Source: Tabrizicola sp.
GTDB taxonomy: Bacteria; Pseudomonadota; Alphaproteobacteria; Rhodobacterales; Rhodobacteraceae
DNA: 64,000 nucleotides
Reading direction: 5' to 3'
Assembly (NCBI RefSeq): GCF_030373185.1
Contig: NZ_JAUCZH010000002.1
Coordinates: 226,151 to 290,150 of the forward strand
A program made the position numbers and the translations under genes. Below, piece after piece: positions 43,234 through 51,605 of this stretch. How positions within the stretch are numbered: the first letter of the stretch is position 1; each line of letters begins with the position of its first letter. Below the pieces are notes generated by a model that had not been told where the DNA came from, did not search any database, and was given only the letters and a program-made list of their open reading frames with translations.

Positions 43234-44844
43234 TTACTCCGCTGGCATGGCGATGGCGTCGGCATTGCGCCGCCCGGCCAACCGGTCATGGTGACGCAAC
43301 ACCCAGGCGTCGGTTTCGGCAACATCCTGGAACGGGCCTTTGCGAATGTATTTCAGCATCAGCCCCATCTCGATGATGAACAGCACGGTGTAGAATGCGA
43401 TGAACCCCGCAAGCGTCAGCGCCACCTCGGTGATCGACAGGGCGCTGACCGACATGGCCGTGGGCAGCACGCCGTCCACGGTCCAGGGCTGGCGGCCGAA
43501 CTCGGCCACGAACCAGCCCATTTCGGCGGCAATCCAAGGCGCGGGAACCATCACGACGGCCAGCCACAAGGCCGGGCGGGGGAAGTTCATGCCCTTGAAC
43601 GACGCGCGGTAGAAGAAATAGGCCATTGTGCCGATGAACCCGAAGCCCAGCGCCACCATGATCCGGAAAGCCCAGAACAATGGCCAGACAGTTGGCACGG
43701 TGTCATTCGATGCCGCAACGATCTGGTCTTCGGTCGCCGTGCGTGGGTCTTCGACGTATTTCTTCAGCAGGAATGCAAAGCCAAGGTCGGCCGAGTGTTC
43801 CTCGAACGTCGCCATGACCGCCGGGTCCGCCGCATCGCGCATCTCCCGGATGTGCATCAACGCGTCATAGGCGATGATGCCGCTGCGGATCCGGGTTTCG
43901 GCTTGCGCCACCAGATCGTTGATCCCCGGAATCTCGGTCGTCAGCGACCGGGTGCCGATCAGTCCCATCGCCCATGGGATTTCGATGGCGTAATGCGTCT
44001 CGCGCGTCTCCTGGTCCGGGAAGCCGATCAGATTGAAGGGGGCGGGAGCCTCATGGGTTTCCCACATCGCCTCGATCGCGGCGAGCTTCATCTTCTGGCT
44101 GTGCGTCGCCGAGTAGCCGCTTTCATCCCCCAGCAACACCACCGAGAACGCCGAGGCCAGACCGAAGGCCGCAGCAACGGTGATCGACCTGCGGGCCAGT
44201 TCTGTGTGACGGCCTTTCAGCAGATACCACGCCGAAACACCGATCACGAAAACCGAAGCCGTCACATAGCCGGCCGAAACAGTATGGACGAACTTTGCCT
44301 GCGCCACTTCGTTGAACAGGACGGCAAAGAAATCGGTCATCTCCATCCGCATGGTCTGCGGGTTGAATTCCGCCCCCACCGGATTCTGCATCCAGCCATT
44401 CGCGATCAGGATCCACAGGGCCGAGAAGTTCGAGCCAATGGCAACCAGCCAGGCCACCGTCAGGTGTGCCACCTTGCTCAGCTTGTCCCAGCCAAAGAAG
44501 AACAGCCCGACAAAGGTGGCCTCAAGGAAGAAGGCCATCAGCCCTTCAATCGCCAACGGCGCGCCGAAAATATCGCCGACATAGTGGCTGTAGTAGCTCC
44601 AGTTCATGCCGAACTGGAACTCCATGGTAATGCCCGTGGCGACACCAAGGACAAAGTTGATCCCGAACAGCGTACCCCAGAATTTCGTCATTTGCCGCCA
44701 GATCGGGCGGTTGGTCATGACATAGACCGTCTCCATGATCGCGACGAGGATCGACAGACCCAGCGTCAGCGGCACGAAGAGGAAGTGATACATGGCCGTC
44801 ATGGCAAATTGCAGCCGTGACAGCTCGACGATCCCGAATTCCAT
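43234..44844 (-). CDS. cydA: Cytochrome bd ubiquinol oxidase subunit I
   Basis: A 536-residue protein with the CydA N-terminus ELSRLQFAMTAMYHFLFVPL, in which His20 matches the E. coli His19 haem ligand. The conserved GRQPW motif near GRQPWTVDGVLPTAMSV is present. The length fits bd-I enzymes with a long Q-loop rather than short-loop CIO-type proteins. It contains haems b558, b595 and d and reduces oxygen with quinol at low oxygen tension. GGAG precedes the ATG. A perfect FNR box is centred 94.5 bp upstream. Confidence 0.96.
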   Translation of the reverse strand: MEFGIVELSRLQFAMTAMYHFLFVPLTLGLSILVAIMETVYVMTNRPIWRQMTKFWGTLFGINFVLGVATGITMEFQFGMNWSYYSHYVGDIFGAPLAIEGLMAFFLEATFVGLFFFGWDKLSKVAHLTVAWLVAIGSNFSALWILIANGWMQNPVGAEFNPQTMRMEMTDFFAVLFNEVAQAKFVHTVSAGYVTASVFVIGVSAWYLLKGRHTELARRSITVAAAFGLASAFSVVLLGDESGYSATHSQKMKLAAIEAMWETHEAPAPFNLIGFPDQETRETHYAIEIPWAMGLIGTRSLTTEIPGINDLVAQAETRIRSGIIAYDALMHIREMRDAADPAVMATFEEHSADLGFAFLLKKYVEDPRTATEDQIVAASNDTVPTVWPLFWAFRIMVALGFGFIGTMAYFFYRASFKGMNFPRPALWLAVVMVPAPWIAAEMGWFVAEFGRQPWTVDGVLPTAMSVSALSITEVALTLAGFIAFYTVLFIIEMGLMLKYIRKGPFQDVAETDAWVLRHHDRLAGRRNADAIAMPAE

Positions 44845-44931
44845 ATCCCTGGCTCCAGTTATCGCGGGGCGAGTCCATCGCGATATAAATTCTTACTTTC
44901 GCATGTATCTTGCCAACAGAGCCCGTGAGCC

Positions 44932-44945
44932 TTGATCCAGATCAA
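44932..44945 (-). promoter_or_regulatory. FNR/FixK box (perfect) before cydA
   Basis: TTGATCCAGATCAA matches TTGAY-N4-RTCAA, centred about 94.5 bp upstream of cydA in the 123-bp cydC-cydA gap. It would allow the oxidase genes to be induced independently of cydDC. Confidence 0.7.
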
Positions 44946-44949
44946 TAAA

Positions 44950-44966
44950 TGGTATTTTCTATACCA
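44950..44966. promoter_or_regulatory. Inverted repeat at the cydC stop
   Basis: TGGTAT (44950-44955) and ATACCA (44961-44966) are perfect arms with a 5-nt AT spacer, placed between the cydC stop (44968-44970) and the FNR box. It may be an operator for the cydA promoter or a weak terminator for cydC. No T-run follows in the direction of transcription. Confidence 0.35.
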
Positions 44967-44967
44967 C

Positions 44968-46620
44968 TTAATTCAGCGCGATGACGCGATCCGCAAAGGC
45001 TGTCTCGACCTCGCGGTGCGCAGCGATGAGGATGGCCGCAGTCGGCAGAAGCCGCCGCACCCCAGCCAGGACTGCAATCGCGGTTGCATCATCCAGCCCT
45101 TCGGTTGGCTCATCCAGCAGCAGGATCCGTGGCATGCGAAGCAGCGTGCGGGCCAGCGCAAGGCGCCGCGCCTCGCCACCTGAAAGCCCATCGCCGCGCG
45201 GGCCGATCCGGGATGCAAGACCGCCCCGGTCGCGGATCACCTGCGTCATCTGGACGGAATCCAGCGCCTGCCACATATGCTTGTCGCCCTTTGGGCCGGC
45301 GAGGCTCAGCGCTTCGGCCACGGTTCCGGCCATCAGGCTGCTGCGCTGGGGAAGCAGGGAAACACAGGCTCTCAAATCAGCCTCGGGCCAATCGGCCACT
45401 GACCGCCCACCCAAGGTGATCCGGCCTTCAGCCACCGGGTGCAGCCCGGCGATAGCGAGCAGAAGTGTGGATTTTCCGGTCCCGCTGGCCCCGGTGATGG
45501 CCAGCGTCTTGCCCGGGTGCAAGGAGAAAGAAAGCCCCGTCACGACAGGAATCGCGGCACCGGGACGCTGCAAGATCAGGTCCGTGGCCTTCAGATCAAG
45601 TGCCGCGGCACAGGCCGAAGGACCATCGACATGGGAATAGGCAAGCGCAGGGCTGGCGATGTCACGCCCCACCCTGCGGGCCGCGCCTGCGATGCGCCCA
45701 AGGTCCGACACGGCGCGCCGCAAGGGAACGAGCGTTTCCGCAAGCGCCAGAGCGGCAAAGAACCCGAGTGCTGCAAAGGCAGGCTCAATCCGACCGGATT
45801 GCACCAGCATCATCCCTAGTCCCAAGGCACCAGCCGCGACCATGGACGCAACACCCCCCAGTGCTGCCGCTGCCTTGCGTTCTGCGCGGTCCAAATGGCG
45901 ACGCAAATCCTGCCGCCGGGCCTCTGCACGCTCAACCGCCGCCTTCTGCGCAACCAACCTGCCATAGACAGCCAGATCGCGCCGCCCCCGGATCAGGTCT
46001 ATCAACCTTGTGCGAAATGCCTGAGCCGCAACCTCGGCGCGGCGGGACAACGGCAATGAAACCCGGGCCATCCATCCGGCTGTCAGTGCGGCACCCGCAA
46101 GATAGCCCCCAACCACCCACAGGGCGACGCTTGGAGCCACCAGCCACCACAGCGCTGCGAAGGCCAGCACCTGCGCCGCCATACCCGCCATCACAGGCAG
46201 CACCAGGCGCAGAGGCACGCCGTCCAGCGCGTCGATATCTGCCGTCAGTCGGTTCAGCGCCTGTCCACCACGAACCCGGATCATCCGGGCGTAAGGTGCC
46301 GCCAGATGCGCCGCCAGAACGCGCAACCGCAAGGTTTCCAGCGCGTGCAGGGTGGCGTCATGGGTCAGTATCCGCTCTCCATAGCGCGCCGCTGCCCGGC
46401 CAAGCGCCAGAAACCTCACCATCGCGGATGGACGGAACACGTCGAACACGGCCCCTGCTCCGGCAAGACCCGCCGCAGATGCGGCCGTGATGAACCATCC
46501 CGACAGGCCCAAGAGAGCCACACCCATTGCCAACACGACAAGGCCAAGTGCCGCGCCCCGCAGCATCGACGCGCGCTGGTCACGCAGGATCAACCGAAAG
46601 ATCGACCAAAGCGCGGTCAT
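44968..46620 (-). CDS. cydC: Thiol/haem exporter ABC subunit CydC
   Basis: A 550-residue half-transporter: six membrane helices followed by an ATPase domain. The ATPase has Walker A ITGASGTGKSTLLLAIAGL, signature GDGLSGGEARRLALARTLL and Walker B ILLLDEPTEGLDDATA. With CydD it exports glutathione/cysteine and is needed for assembly of cytochrome bd. It overlaps cydD by 4 bp. An ABC exporter of another type is conceivable, but the paired gene and adjacent cydAB make the assignment strong. Confidence 0.93.
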   Translation of the reverse strand: MTALWSIFRLILRDQRASMLRGAALGLVVLAMGVALLGLSGWFITAASAAGLAGAGAVFDVFRPSAMVRFLALGRAAARYGERILTHDATLHALETLRLRVLAAHLAAPYARMIRVRGGQALNRLTADIDALDGVPLRLVLPVMAGMAAQVLAFAALWWLVAPSVALWVVGGYLAGAALTAGWMARVSLPLSRRAEVAAQAFRTRLIDLIRGRRDLAVYGRLVAQKAAVERAEARRQDLRRHLDRAERKAAAALGGVASMVAAGALGLGMMLVQSGRIEPAFAALGFFAALALAETLVPLRRAVSDLGRIAGAARRVGRDIASPALAYSHVDGPSACAAALDLKATDLILQRPGAAIPVVTGLSFSLHPGKTLAITGASGTGKSTLLLAIAGLHPVAEGRITLGGRSVADWPEADLRACVSLLPQRSSLMAGTVAEALSLAGPKGDKHMWQALDSVQMTQVIRDRGGLASRIGPRGDGLSGGEARRLALARTLLRMPRILLLDEPTEGLDDATAIAVLAGVRRLLPTAAILIAAHREVETAFADRVIALN

Positions 46621-48293
46621 GGGGCGGCTCCCAGATCGATGATCCGGTCCATTCGTGCCGCAAGGGCAAGGTCGTGGGTGGCGACAACCAAGGTGACGCC
46701 CCTTCTGGCTTGTGCCAACAGACCTTCAGTCACCTTGCCCGCCGTATCGGCATCAAGGTCAGCGGTGGGCTCGTCAGCCAGCACCACATCAGGATTGCCA
46801 AAGACCGCCCGCGCCAGCGTGATCCGTCGCGCCTCGCCGCCGGACAGCCCGCCGCCGGTTTCGCCAAGCCGGGTTGCAAGGCCCTTCGGCATGGCCTGAA
46901 CCACCGCGCCAACTGCCGCAGACTCGAGAGCCTCGGCCAGGTTTCCACGGCGCCCAAGGGTCAGATTTTGCCGCAGACTGCCGGTCAGGAAATGCGGCGA
47001 TTGCGGCATCCAGCCCAACCGCGCCCGCCATGCATCGGCGCTCGCGGCCGTCAGGGCCTGCCCTGCGACGACAACCGCGCCTTGCCCGGGCATCTCCAAG
47101 CCCGCCATCAGGCGCAGCGCACTGGTCTTGCCAGCGCCGCTTGCGCCGATCAGCGCCACACGCTCACCGGCGGCTATGGTCATGTCGGGCAAGGCACGGC
47201 CCGAAGGGGTGAAACAGCCATGCAAACCGATGCTCGCAGGGCCGGGCAAGCGTTGGGCCTGCCCGCCAGAACCCGGCAACTGCGCACTTCCTTCGGAGGA
47301 ATGGGCAAGGATTTCGTCCATCACGGCCGTGGCCGCCGCCTTGTCATGCCAGGCAGCCGACAGATCGCGCAGGGGCTGGTAGAACTCCGGAGCCAGCAGC
47401 AACAGGAATATCCCGGCCTCGGGCGTCAGCTGCCCGCCCCAGGTGCCAAATTCCAAAGCGCCCAGAAGAGAGAACCCGACATAGACCGCCACCATCGCCA
47501 CACCGATCGCCGCGAACAGTTCCAGCACGGTCGAGGACAGAAATGCCACACGCAAGACGGCCATCGTCCGACGCCGAAGGTCGCCCGCTTGCCGTGCAAA
47601 TCCCTCCAGCACCCTCGGCCCTGCTCCCAGAAGCCGGATATCCACAAGAGCCGAAAGCCGTTCGACCAGAAAATCGTTCAGCGTGCCGATCTCTGTCATC
47701 TGACGGGCGCTGGCTTCCTTGGCAGCCATCCCGATCAACGCCATGAACACCGGAATCAATGGACCCGAAATCAAAAGCACCACACCAACAGCCCATGACT
47801 GCCAGAACGCCAGCCCCAATATGACCAAGGGCAGCACCATGACCCGCGCGCGGGCGGGCGCATAGCGGGTGACATAGGGGGCCAAGAGATCCAGCTTTTC
47901 CCCTGCAAGCGCCGCAAGACTGCCTGCCCCGCCAAAAGCACTGTCGCCCGCCCGGCGCGCCTCGGCTGCGACGATTTCGGCCCGCGCCTGCGCAATCATC
48001 GCTTCAGCCGCAGCTTGTGCCTGAGCCTCGGCCAGATAGGTCAATGCAGCACGCAGCAACCCAAGTCCGCCAAACCCAATCGCCGCGATCAGTGGCGCTG
48101 GTGATCTTTCAACCAGCAAACCACCGATGGCCCAGGCCACCACCGCCGCCTGAAGCGGCCAGACCAACCCGGCCAGTACCGATATCGCTGCCGCCCGGCG
48201 CTGGCCCGTCTGGCCGGGATCAGTCTGCCGGGAAGTTGCGTCAGGCAGTTGCGTGGCAGACTTGTCCAAGGGCTTGCTCAAACTGTTATTCAA
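46617..48293 (-). CDS. cydD: Thiol/haem exporter ABC subunit CydD
   Basis: A 558-residue half-transporter with Walker A ALIGASGAGKTSALRLMAGL, signature GGGLSGGEARRITLARAVFG and VLADEPTADLD. It heterodimerises with CydC. No ATG is available near the 5' end. The first in-frame start is TTG at 48293, because a TGA lies just upstream in frame; TTGs at 48281 and 48269 are alternatives. A 9-codon ORF (48286-48315) overlaps the TTG and could couple its translation. This is the first gene of cydDCABX. Confidence 0.9.
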   Translation of the reverse strand: MNNSLSKPLDKSATQLPDATSRQTDPGQTGQRRAAAISVLAGLVWPLQAAVVAWAIGGLLVERSPAPLIAAIGFGGLGLLRAALTYLAEAQAQAAAEAMIAQARAEIVAAEARRAGDSAFGGAGSLAALAGEKLDLLAPYVTRYAPARARVMVLPLVILGLAFWQSWAVGVVLLISGPLIPVFMALIGMAAKEASARQMTEIGTLNDFLVERLSALVDIRLLGAGPRVLEGFARQAGDLRRRTMAVLRVAFLSSTVLELFAAIGVAMVAVYVGFSLLGALEFGTWGGQLTPEAGIFLLLLAPEFYQPLRDLSAAWHDKAAATAVMDEILAHSSEGSAQLPGSGGQAQRLPGPASIGLHGCFTPSGRALPDMTIAAGERVALIGASGAGKTSALRLMAGLEMPGQGAVVVAGQALTAASADAWRARLGWMPQSPHFLTGSLRQNLTLGRRGNLAEALESAAVGAVVQAMPKGLATRLGETGGGLSGGEARRITLARAVFGNPDVVLADEPTADLDADTAGKVTEGLLAQARRGVTLVVATHDLALAARMDRIIDLGAAP

Positions 48294-48295
48294 GA

Positions 48296-48340
48296 TGCCA
48301 CTTAAGGCAGTTCATGCGGGGCCGACCTGATCCAAATCAA
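48296..48340. promoter_or_regulatory. cydD-Rrf2 divergent operator region
   Basis: The 105-bp gap between cydD and the Rrf2 gene contains an inverted repeat TGCC (48296-48299) / GGCA (48306-48309) with a 6-nt spacer. It also has an FNR-like site CTGATCCAAATCAA (48327-48340, one mismatch). The first touches the predicted cydD start and could be a target of the neighbouring Rrf2 regulator. Both assignments are inference. Confidence 0.4.
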
Positions 48341-48398
48341 AGACCCCGTGGTTTCGTTGCCCTACCAGACGATAATCTGGATATGGAAAGCGACTTTC

Positions 48399-48872
48399 AT
48401 GCGCCTGACGACGAAAACCAATCTTGCTGCCCGGGTCTTGATGGCCTGCGCGGTCAACGATGGCCTGACCTTGCGCAGTTCTGAGATTGCCCAGACCTGC
48501 AATGCCTCGCTCAACCATCTGCTTCAGGTCGTGAACGCGCTGCAAGCCAGTGGCTTTGTCGAAACCATTCGTGGCCGCAATGGCGGCTTGCGCCTTGCCC
48601 GCCCAGCTGACCAGATTTCTATCGGAGAGGTTTTCCGCGTGTTCGAGGCGAGCGTTCCCTTTGCTGAGTGCTTCGCACCCGACACCAACACCTGCCCGCT
48701 TTCGGCATCCTGCCGCTTGCGAGGCTATGTGGCGCGCGCCGTTGAAGCATTCTATCACGAGTTGGACATGGTCACTCTGGCGGATCTGACGAAAGGCAAC
48801 TGCGGTCTTGCCGGGCTGCTTGCGGTGCCGGACGGGCTTCGCCGCACCTGCCCGGAGGCTGCTATTGCCTGA
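48399..48872 (+). CDS. Rrf2-family regulator with a three-cysteine motif (NsrR-like)
   Basis: A 157-residue winged-helix protein. The N-terminal HTH (LTTKTNLAARVLMACAVNDG, SEIAQTCNASLNHLLQVVNA) and the recognition/wing region RGRNGGLRLARPADQI are typical of Rrf2 regulators. Three cysteines in ECFAPDTNTCPLSASCRL are expected Fe-S cluster ligands, as in NsrR and IscR. It is divergent from cydD and may control cydDCABX in response to NO or Fe-S status. The ATG at 48399 has GGAAAG upstream. It overlaps the next gene by 8 bp. Confidence 0.85.
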   Translation: MRLTTKTNLAARVLMACAVNDGLTLRSSEIAQTCNASLNHLLQVVNALQASGFVETIRGRNGGLRLARPADQISIGEVFRVFEASVPFAECFAPDTNTCPLSASCRLRGYVARAVEAFYHELDMVTLADLTKGNCGLAGLLAVPDGLRRTCPEAAIA

Positions 48873-49530
48873 TCGCACCCTTGACGAACGGCCCGAACGG
48901 CAAGATCCGGGCGCGCGGTTCTGGAACAGGTTTGCCGATCGTTACGCGGCGCGACCGATCAAGGACGAAGCGGCCTATGAAGCGCTTCTTGCCGATGTCG
49001 CGGGGCGCCTGCATGCGACGGACAGGGTGCTGGAAATCGGCTGCGGCACCGGGGGAACGGCCATCCGCCTTGCGCCGCACGCGGCCCGGTTCACCGCCAC
49101 CGATTTTTCCAGCGAAATGGTGCGGATCGCAAAGGCGAAACCTGCGCCGGACAATCTTCGCTTTGAGGTGTCAGATGCCGGGGCGGCCCTTGATCGCGGC
49201 CCGTTCGACGCTGTCTGCGCATTCAATGTGCTACATCTGGTTGACGACCTGCCCGCCCTGCTCGGCCGGGTTCACGCCCGACTGCAACCCGGCGGGCTGT
49301 TGATCAGCAAGACATGGTGCTTTGCCGATCTGGCGTTCAGGCTGCGCCTTCTGTTTGCCGTGCTTCGAACCGCAGGCCTCTTTCCGCCTGCGAAATCGCT
49401 TGGCTTGACAGAGCTTCGTCAGGCAATTCTGGATGCAGGCTTCGAGATCATCGATCAGCGTGTTCTGGGGTCACGGCCGCAAAATCCCTACATCGTCGCC
49501 CGCAAACCACTGCTTGCAGTCAAATCCTGA
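48865..49530 (+). CDS. SAM-dependent methyltransferase
   Basis: A 221-residue protein with the class I SAM motif VLEIGCGTGGTAIRLAPHA and the post-motifs FDAVCAFNVLHLVDD and LQPGGLLISKTW. The start is TTG at 48865, with GGAGG six bases upstream, overlapping the Rrf2 stop by 8 bp; the longer frame from 48808 is antisense-like. The substrate is unknown. Co-translation with the Rrf2 regulator suggests the two act together. Confidence 0.82.
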   Translation: MPDRTLDERPERQDPGARFWNRFADRYAARPIKDEAAYEALLADVAGRLHATDRVLEIGCGTGGTAIRLAPHAARFTATDFSSEMVRIAKAKPAPDNLRFEVSDAGAALDRGPFDAVCAFNVLHLVDDLPALLGRVHARLQPGGLLISKTWCFADLAFRLRLLFAVLRTAGLFPPAKSLGLTELRQAILDAGFEIIDQRVLGSRPQNPYIVARKPLLAVKS

Positions 49531-49537
49531 CGCTGCA

Positions 49538-49551
49538 TTGACCCCCGTCAA
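49538..49551 (+). promoter_or_regulatory. FNR/FixK box (perfect) before the general-stress-like gene
   Basis: TTGACCCCCGTCAA matches TTGAY-N4-RTCAA, centred 90.5 bp before the ATG at 49635. Confidence 0.6.
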
Positions 49552-49634
49552 CGACACGGATCACTGAATGGTTGTCTGGTTGATGATTGAGGCCATCTGC
49601 GGACAGGCAGACAGGTATGGGCAAAGGGATCACA

Positions 49635-50210
49635 ATGACCGACGATGCGGAAAGGCACCATAGCAGCTACATCAATGTTCCAGAGGCCGTCGGCATTTTC
49701 GACACCTTCGAAAGCCTCCAGAAGGCGATCTATGACCTGATGATAGCCGGCTTCAGCCGCTATGACATCAGCCTGCTGGCAGATCAGAAGGTGCTGGAGG
49801 AAAAGCTGGGAAAGGCCTTCTGGACGGCACCGGAACTGGCGGATAATCCAGACGCCCCGCGCGCCGCCTTCGTTTCGGAGGAGGCGATCGGGGAACTGGA
49901 AGGCGCAATAGCGGGCGGATTGTTCTTTCTGGGCTCATACATCGCCATGATGGCGCTGCTGACACCTGCCAGCACGATCGCAGCGTCCATCGCGGCTATC
50001 GCGATCGGGGGCAGTCCGACTGCGGTCCTTGGCACGTTGCTGGCGCGTCGGGTTGGAAGGCACCACAAGGACTTTTACGCCAACCAGATCAAGCACGGCG
50101 GCATTCTTCTGTGGGTCAGGACATGGGACAAGGACAAGGCGGAACTTGCGGTGAAGATCCTCAAAGGCCATTCGGGCCGCGATGTCCATGTGCATGACTG
50201 GAGCGAATGA
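49635..50210 (+). CDS. General-stress-protein (YflT-like) membrane protein
   Basis: A 191-residue protein. The N-terminal 55 residues (VGIFDTFESLQKAIYDLMIA, FSRYDISLLADQKVLEEKLG) resemble the YflT/GSP17M domain. Two hydrophobic segments follow (AIAGGLFFLGSYIAMMALLT, TIAASIAAIAIGGSPTAVLG) and a soluble tail with KHGGILLWVRTWDKDKAE. It is probably an inner-membrane stress protein of unknown function. The ATG at 49635 has AAAGGGA upstream; 49617 is an alternative. Confidence 0.65.
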   Translation: MTDDAERHHSSYINVPEAVGIFDTFESLQKAIYDLMIAGFSRYDISLLADQKVLEEKLGKAFWTAPELADNPDAPRAAFVSEEAIGELEGAIAGGLFFLGSYIAMMALLTPASTIAASIAAIAIGGSPTAVLGTLLARRVGRHHKDFYANQIKHGGILLWVRTWDKDKAELAVKILKGHSGRDVHVHDWSE

Positions 50211-50234
50211 TCCGCTTCCTGCATGCCCGTGGCA

Positions 50235-51605
50235 TCACTTCGGAAGCCACACCAGCGCCCTCAGCCCACCTTCGGGCCGGTTGGATAGTCCCACATCGCC
50301 GCCGTGGGCGCGAAGGATTGCGCGGGCAATCGGAAGGCCCAGTCCGATACCGCCCGTATCTCGCGAACGCGAGGCTTCAAGCCGCGTGTAAGGGTCAAAG
50401 ACGCGGTCCAGACTTTCCTCTGCAATACCGGGGCCATGGTCATCGATCGTGATCTCCACGCCCTGCGAGGTTTCGCGCAAGGTGACCTCGACCCGCCCGC
50501 CATAGCGCTGCGCGTTTTCCAGCAAGTTGCGCAGCGCGCGCCGGATCGGTGTCCGTCGCAACGACAAAGTTACGCGACTGCCACCAATGATGGAAATCTT
50601 CGGCCCTGTGTCGGCCAGCTCTGTCGTCAGTTCCGCAAGGAGCAGCGTAAGGTCTACCGGCTCGGTCGGCTGATCCGCCGAGACCCCGCGCGCATAGGCC
50701 AGCGTTGCCTCGACCATGTCCCGCATCTCGTCCAGAGTCGCGACCATTCGTTCGCGCGTTTCGTCATCTTCCACCATTTCGGCGCGCAGCCGCAACGCGG
50801 TGATGGGCGAGCGCAGATCATGTCCAAGCGCCGCCAGCATCCGGGTTCGGTCCGCGACCATGGCGGAAATGCGGGTCTGCATCCGGCCCAGGGCATCGGA
50901 TAGCGCCTGCACCTCTTCGGGTCCGCCCTTGGGCATGTCGGGCGCCTTGCTGTCGATCCCGAAATCCTCGGCTGCGTCAGCGAGCAAGCGCAAAGGCCCG
51001 GTAATGCGCCGCAGCCCGTACCAGAGCGTCCCCATGATAAGCGCAAGGGAAAGCAGGATGGTCCCAAGAATGACCGGGGGAATCTGGAAATCAGGCCGGT
51101 CATTGCTGGCACGCACGTTTAACCAGCCGCCCTCGGAAAGACGGATCGACAGCCGCAATTCGACGGGGGCAAGTCCTGCCGCAAGCATCCGGTCCTTCAA
51201 CCAGACGAGCGGCGCGGGCGGGTTCATTGGCTGACCGCTGCGCGGAGAGATGCCGATTTCCTCGACCCGGATCTTACTGGATTGCGGCAACAGGATCTCC
51301 ACTTTGCTGCGGACCGTTGAGACGGTCGGAGCGTCGTTTGCAACCAGTGCCTCGCGGGACAGATGAAAGTCCGTATGTGCGGTTCGGGCGGCCTGCAGAA
51401 TTCCGGCGCGGTTGGCCATGGGTGCAGCTTCCAGTGCCAGAACCACCGCAGCGCTGCGCTCAGCAGTCTCCAGCCGGAGCGCGTCTTGCAAGGTCCGCCC
51501 GCGTTCATCCGTGAACAGCCAGAGGCTGATGGCCTGCGCAAGCACGAAAGCGCCGAAGACCAGCAGCGCCAGTTGGCCTGTCAGGCTCTGCGGACCAAGC
51601 CGCAT
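50235..51605 (-). CDS. EnvZ-type sensor histidine kinase
   Basis: A 456-residue kinase with an N-terminal membrane helix, a periplasmic sensor of about 130 residues and a second helix near residues 180-200. A HAMP domain follows, then the H-box LGHDLRSPITALRLRAEM. The HATPase domain has NLLENAQRYGG, DDHGPGIAEESLDRVF and GGIGLGLPIARAI. It is the partner of the response regulator just upstream; their start and stop overlap (TGATG). The signal is unknown; neighbouring targets may include the small exported protein and DevBCA-type exporter. Confidence 0.93.
   Translation of the reverse strand: MRLGPQSLTGQLALLVFGAFVLAQAISLWLFTDERGRTLQDALRLETAERSAAVVLALEAAPMANRAGILQAARTAHTDFHLSREALVANDAPTVSTVRSKVEILLPQSSKIRVEEIGISPRSGQPMNPPAPLVWLKDRMLAAGLAPVELRLSIRLSEGGWLNVRASNDRPDFQIPPVILGTILLSLALIMGTLWYGLRRITGPLRLLADAAEDFGIDSKAPDMPKGGPEEVQALSDALGRMQTRISAMVADRTRMLAALGHDLRSPITALRLRAEMVEDDETRERMVATLDEMRDMVEATLAYARGVSADQPTEPVDLTLLLAELTTELADTGPKISIIGGSRVTLSLRRTPIRRALRNLLENAQRYGGRVEVTLRETSQGVEITIDDHGPGIAEESLDRVFDPYTRLEASRSRDTGGIGLGLPIARAILRAHGGDVGLSNRPEGGLRALVWLPK

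Noticed and set aside
43288..44820. 510-codon plus-strand open frame
   Set aside because: It is the antisense shadow of cydA and has no family motif.
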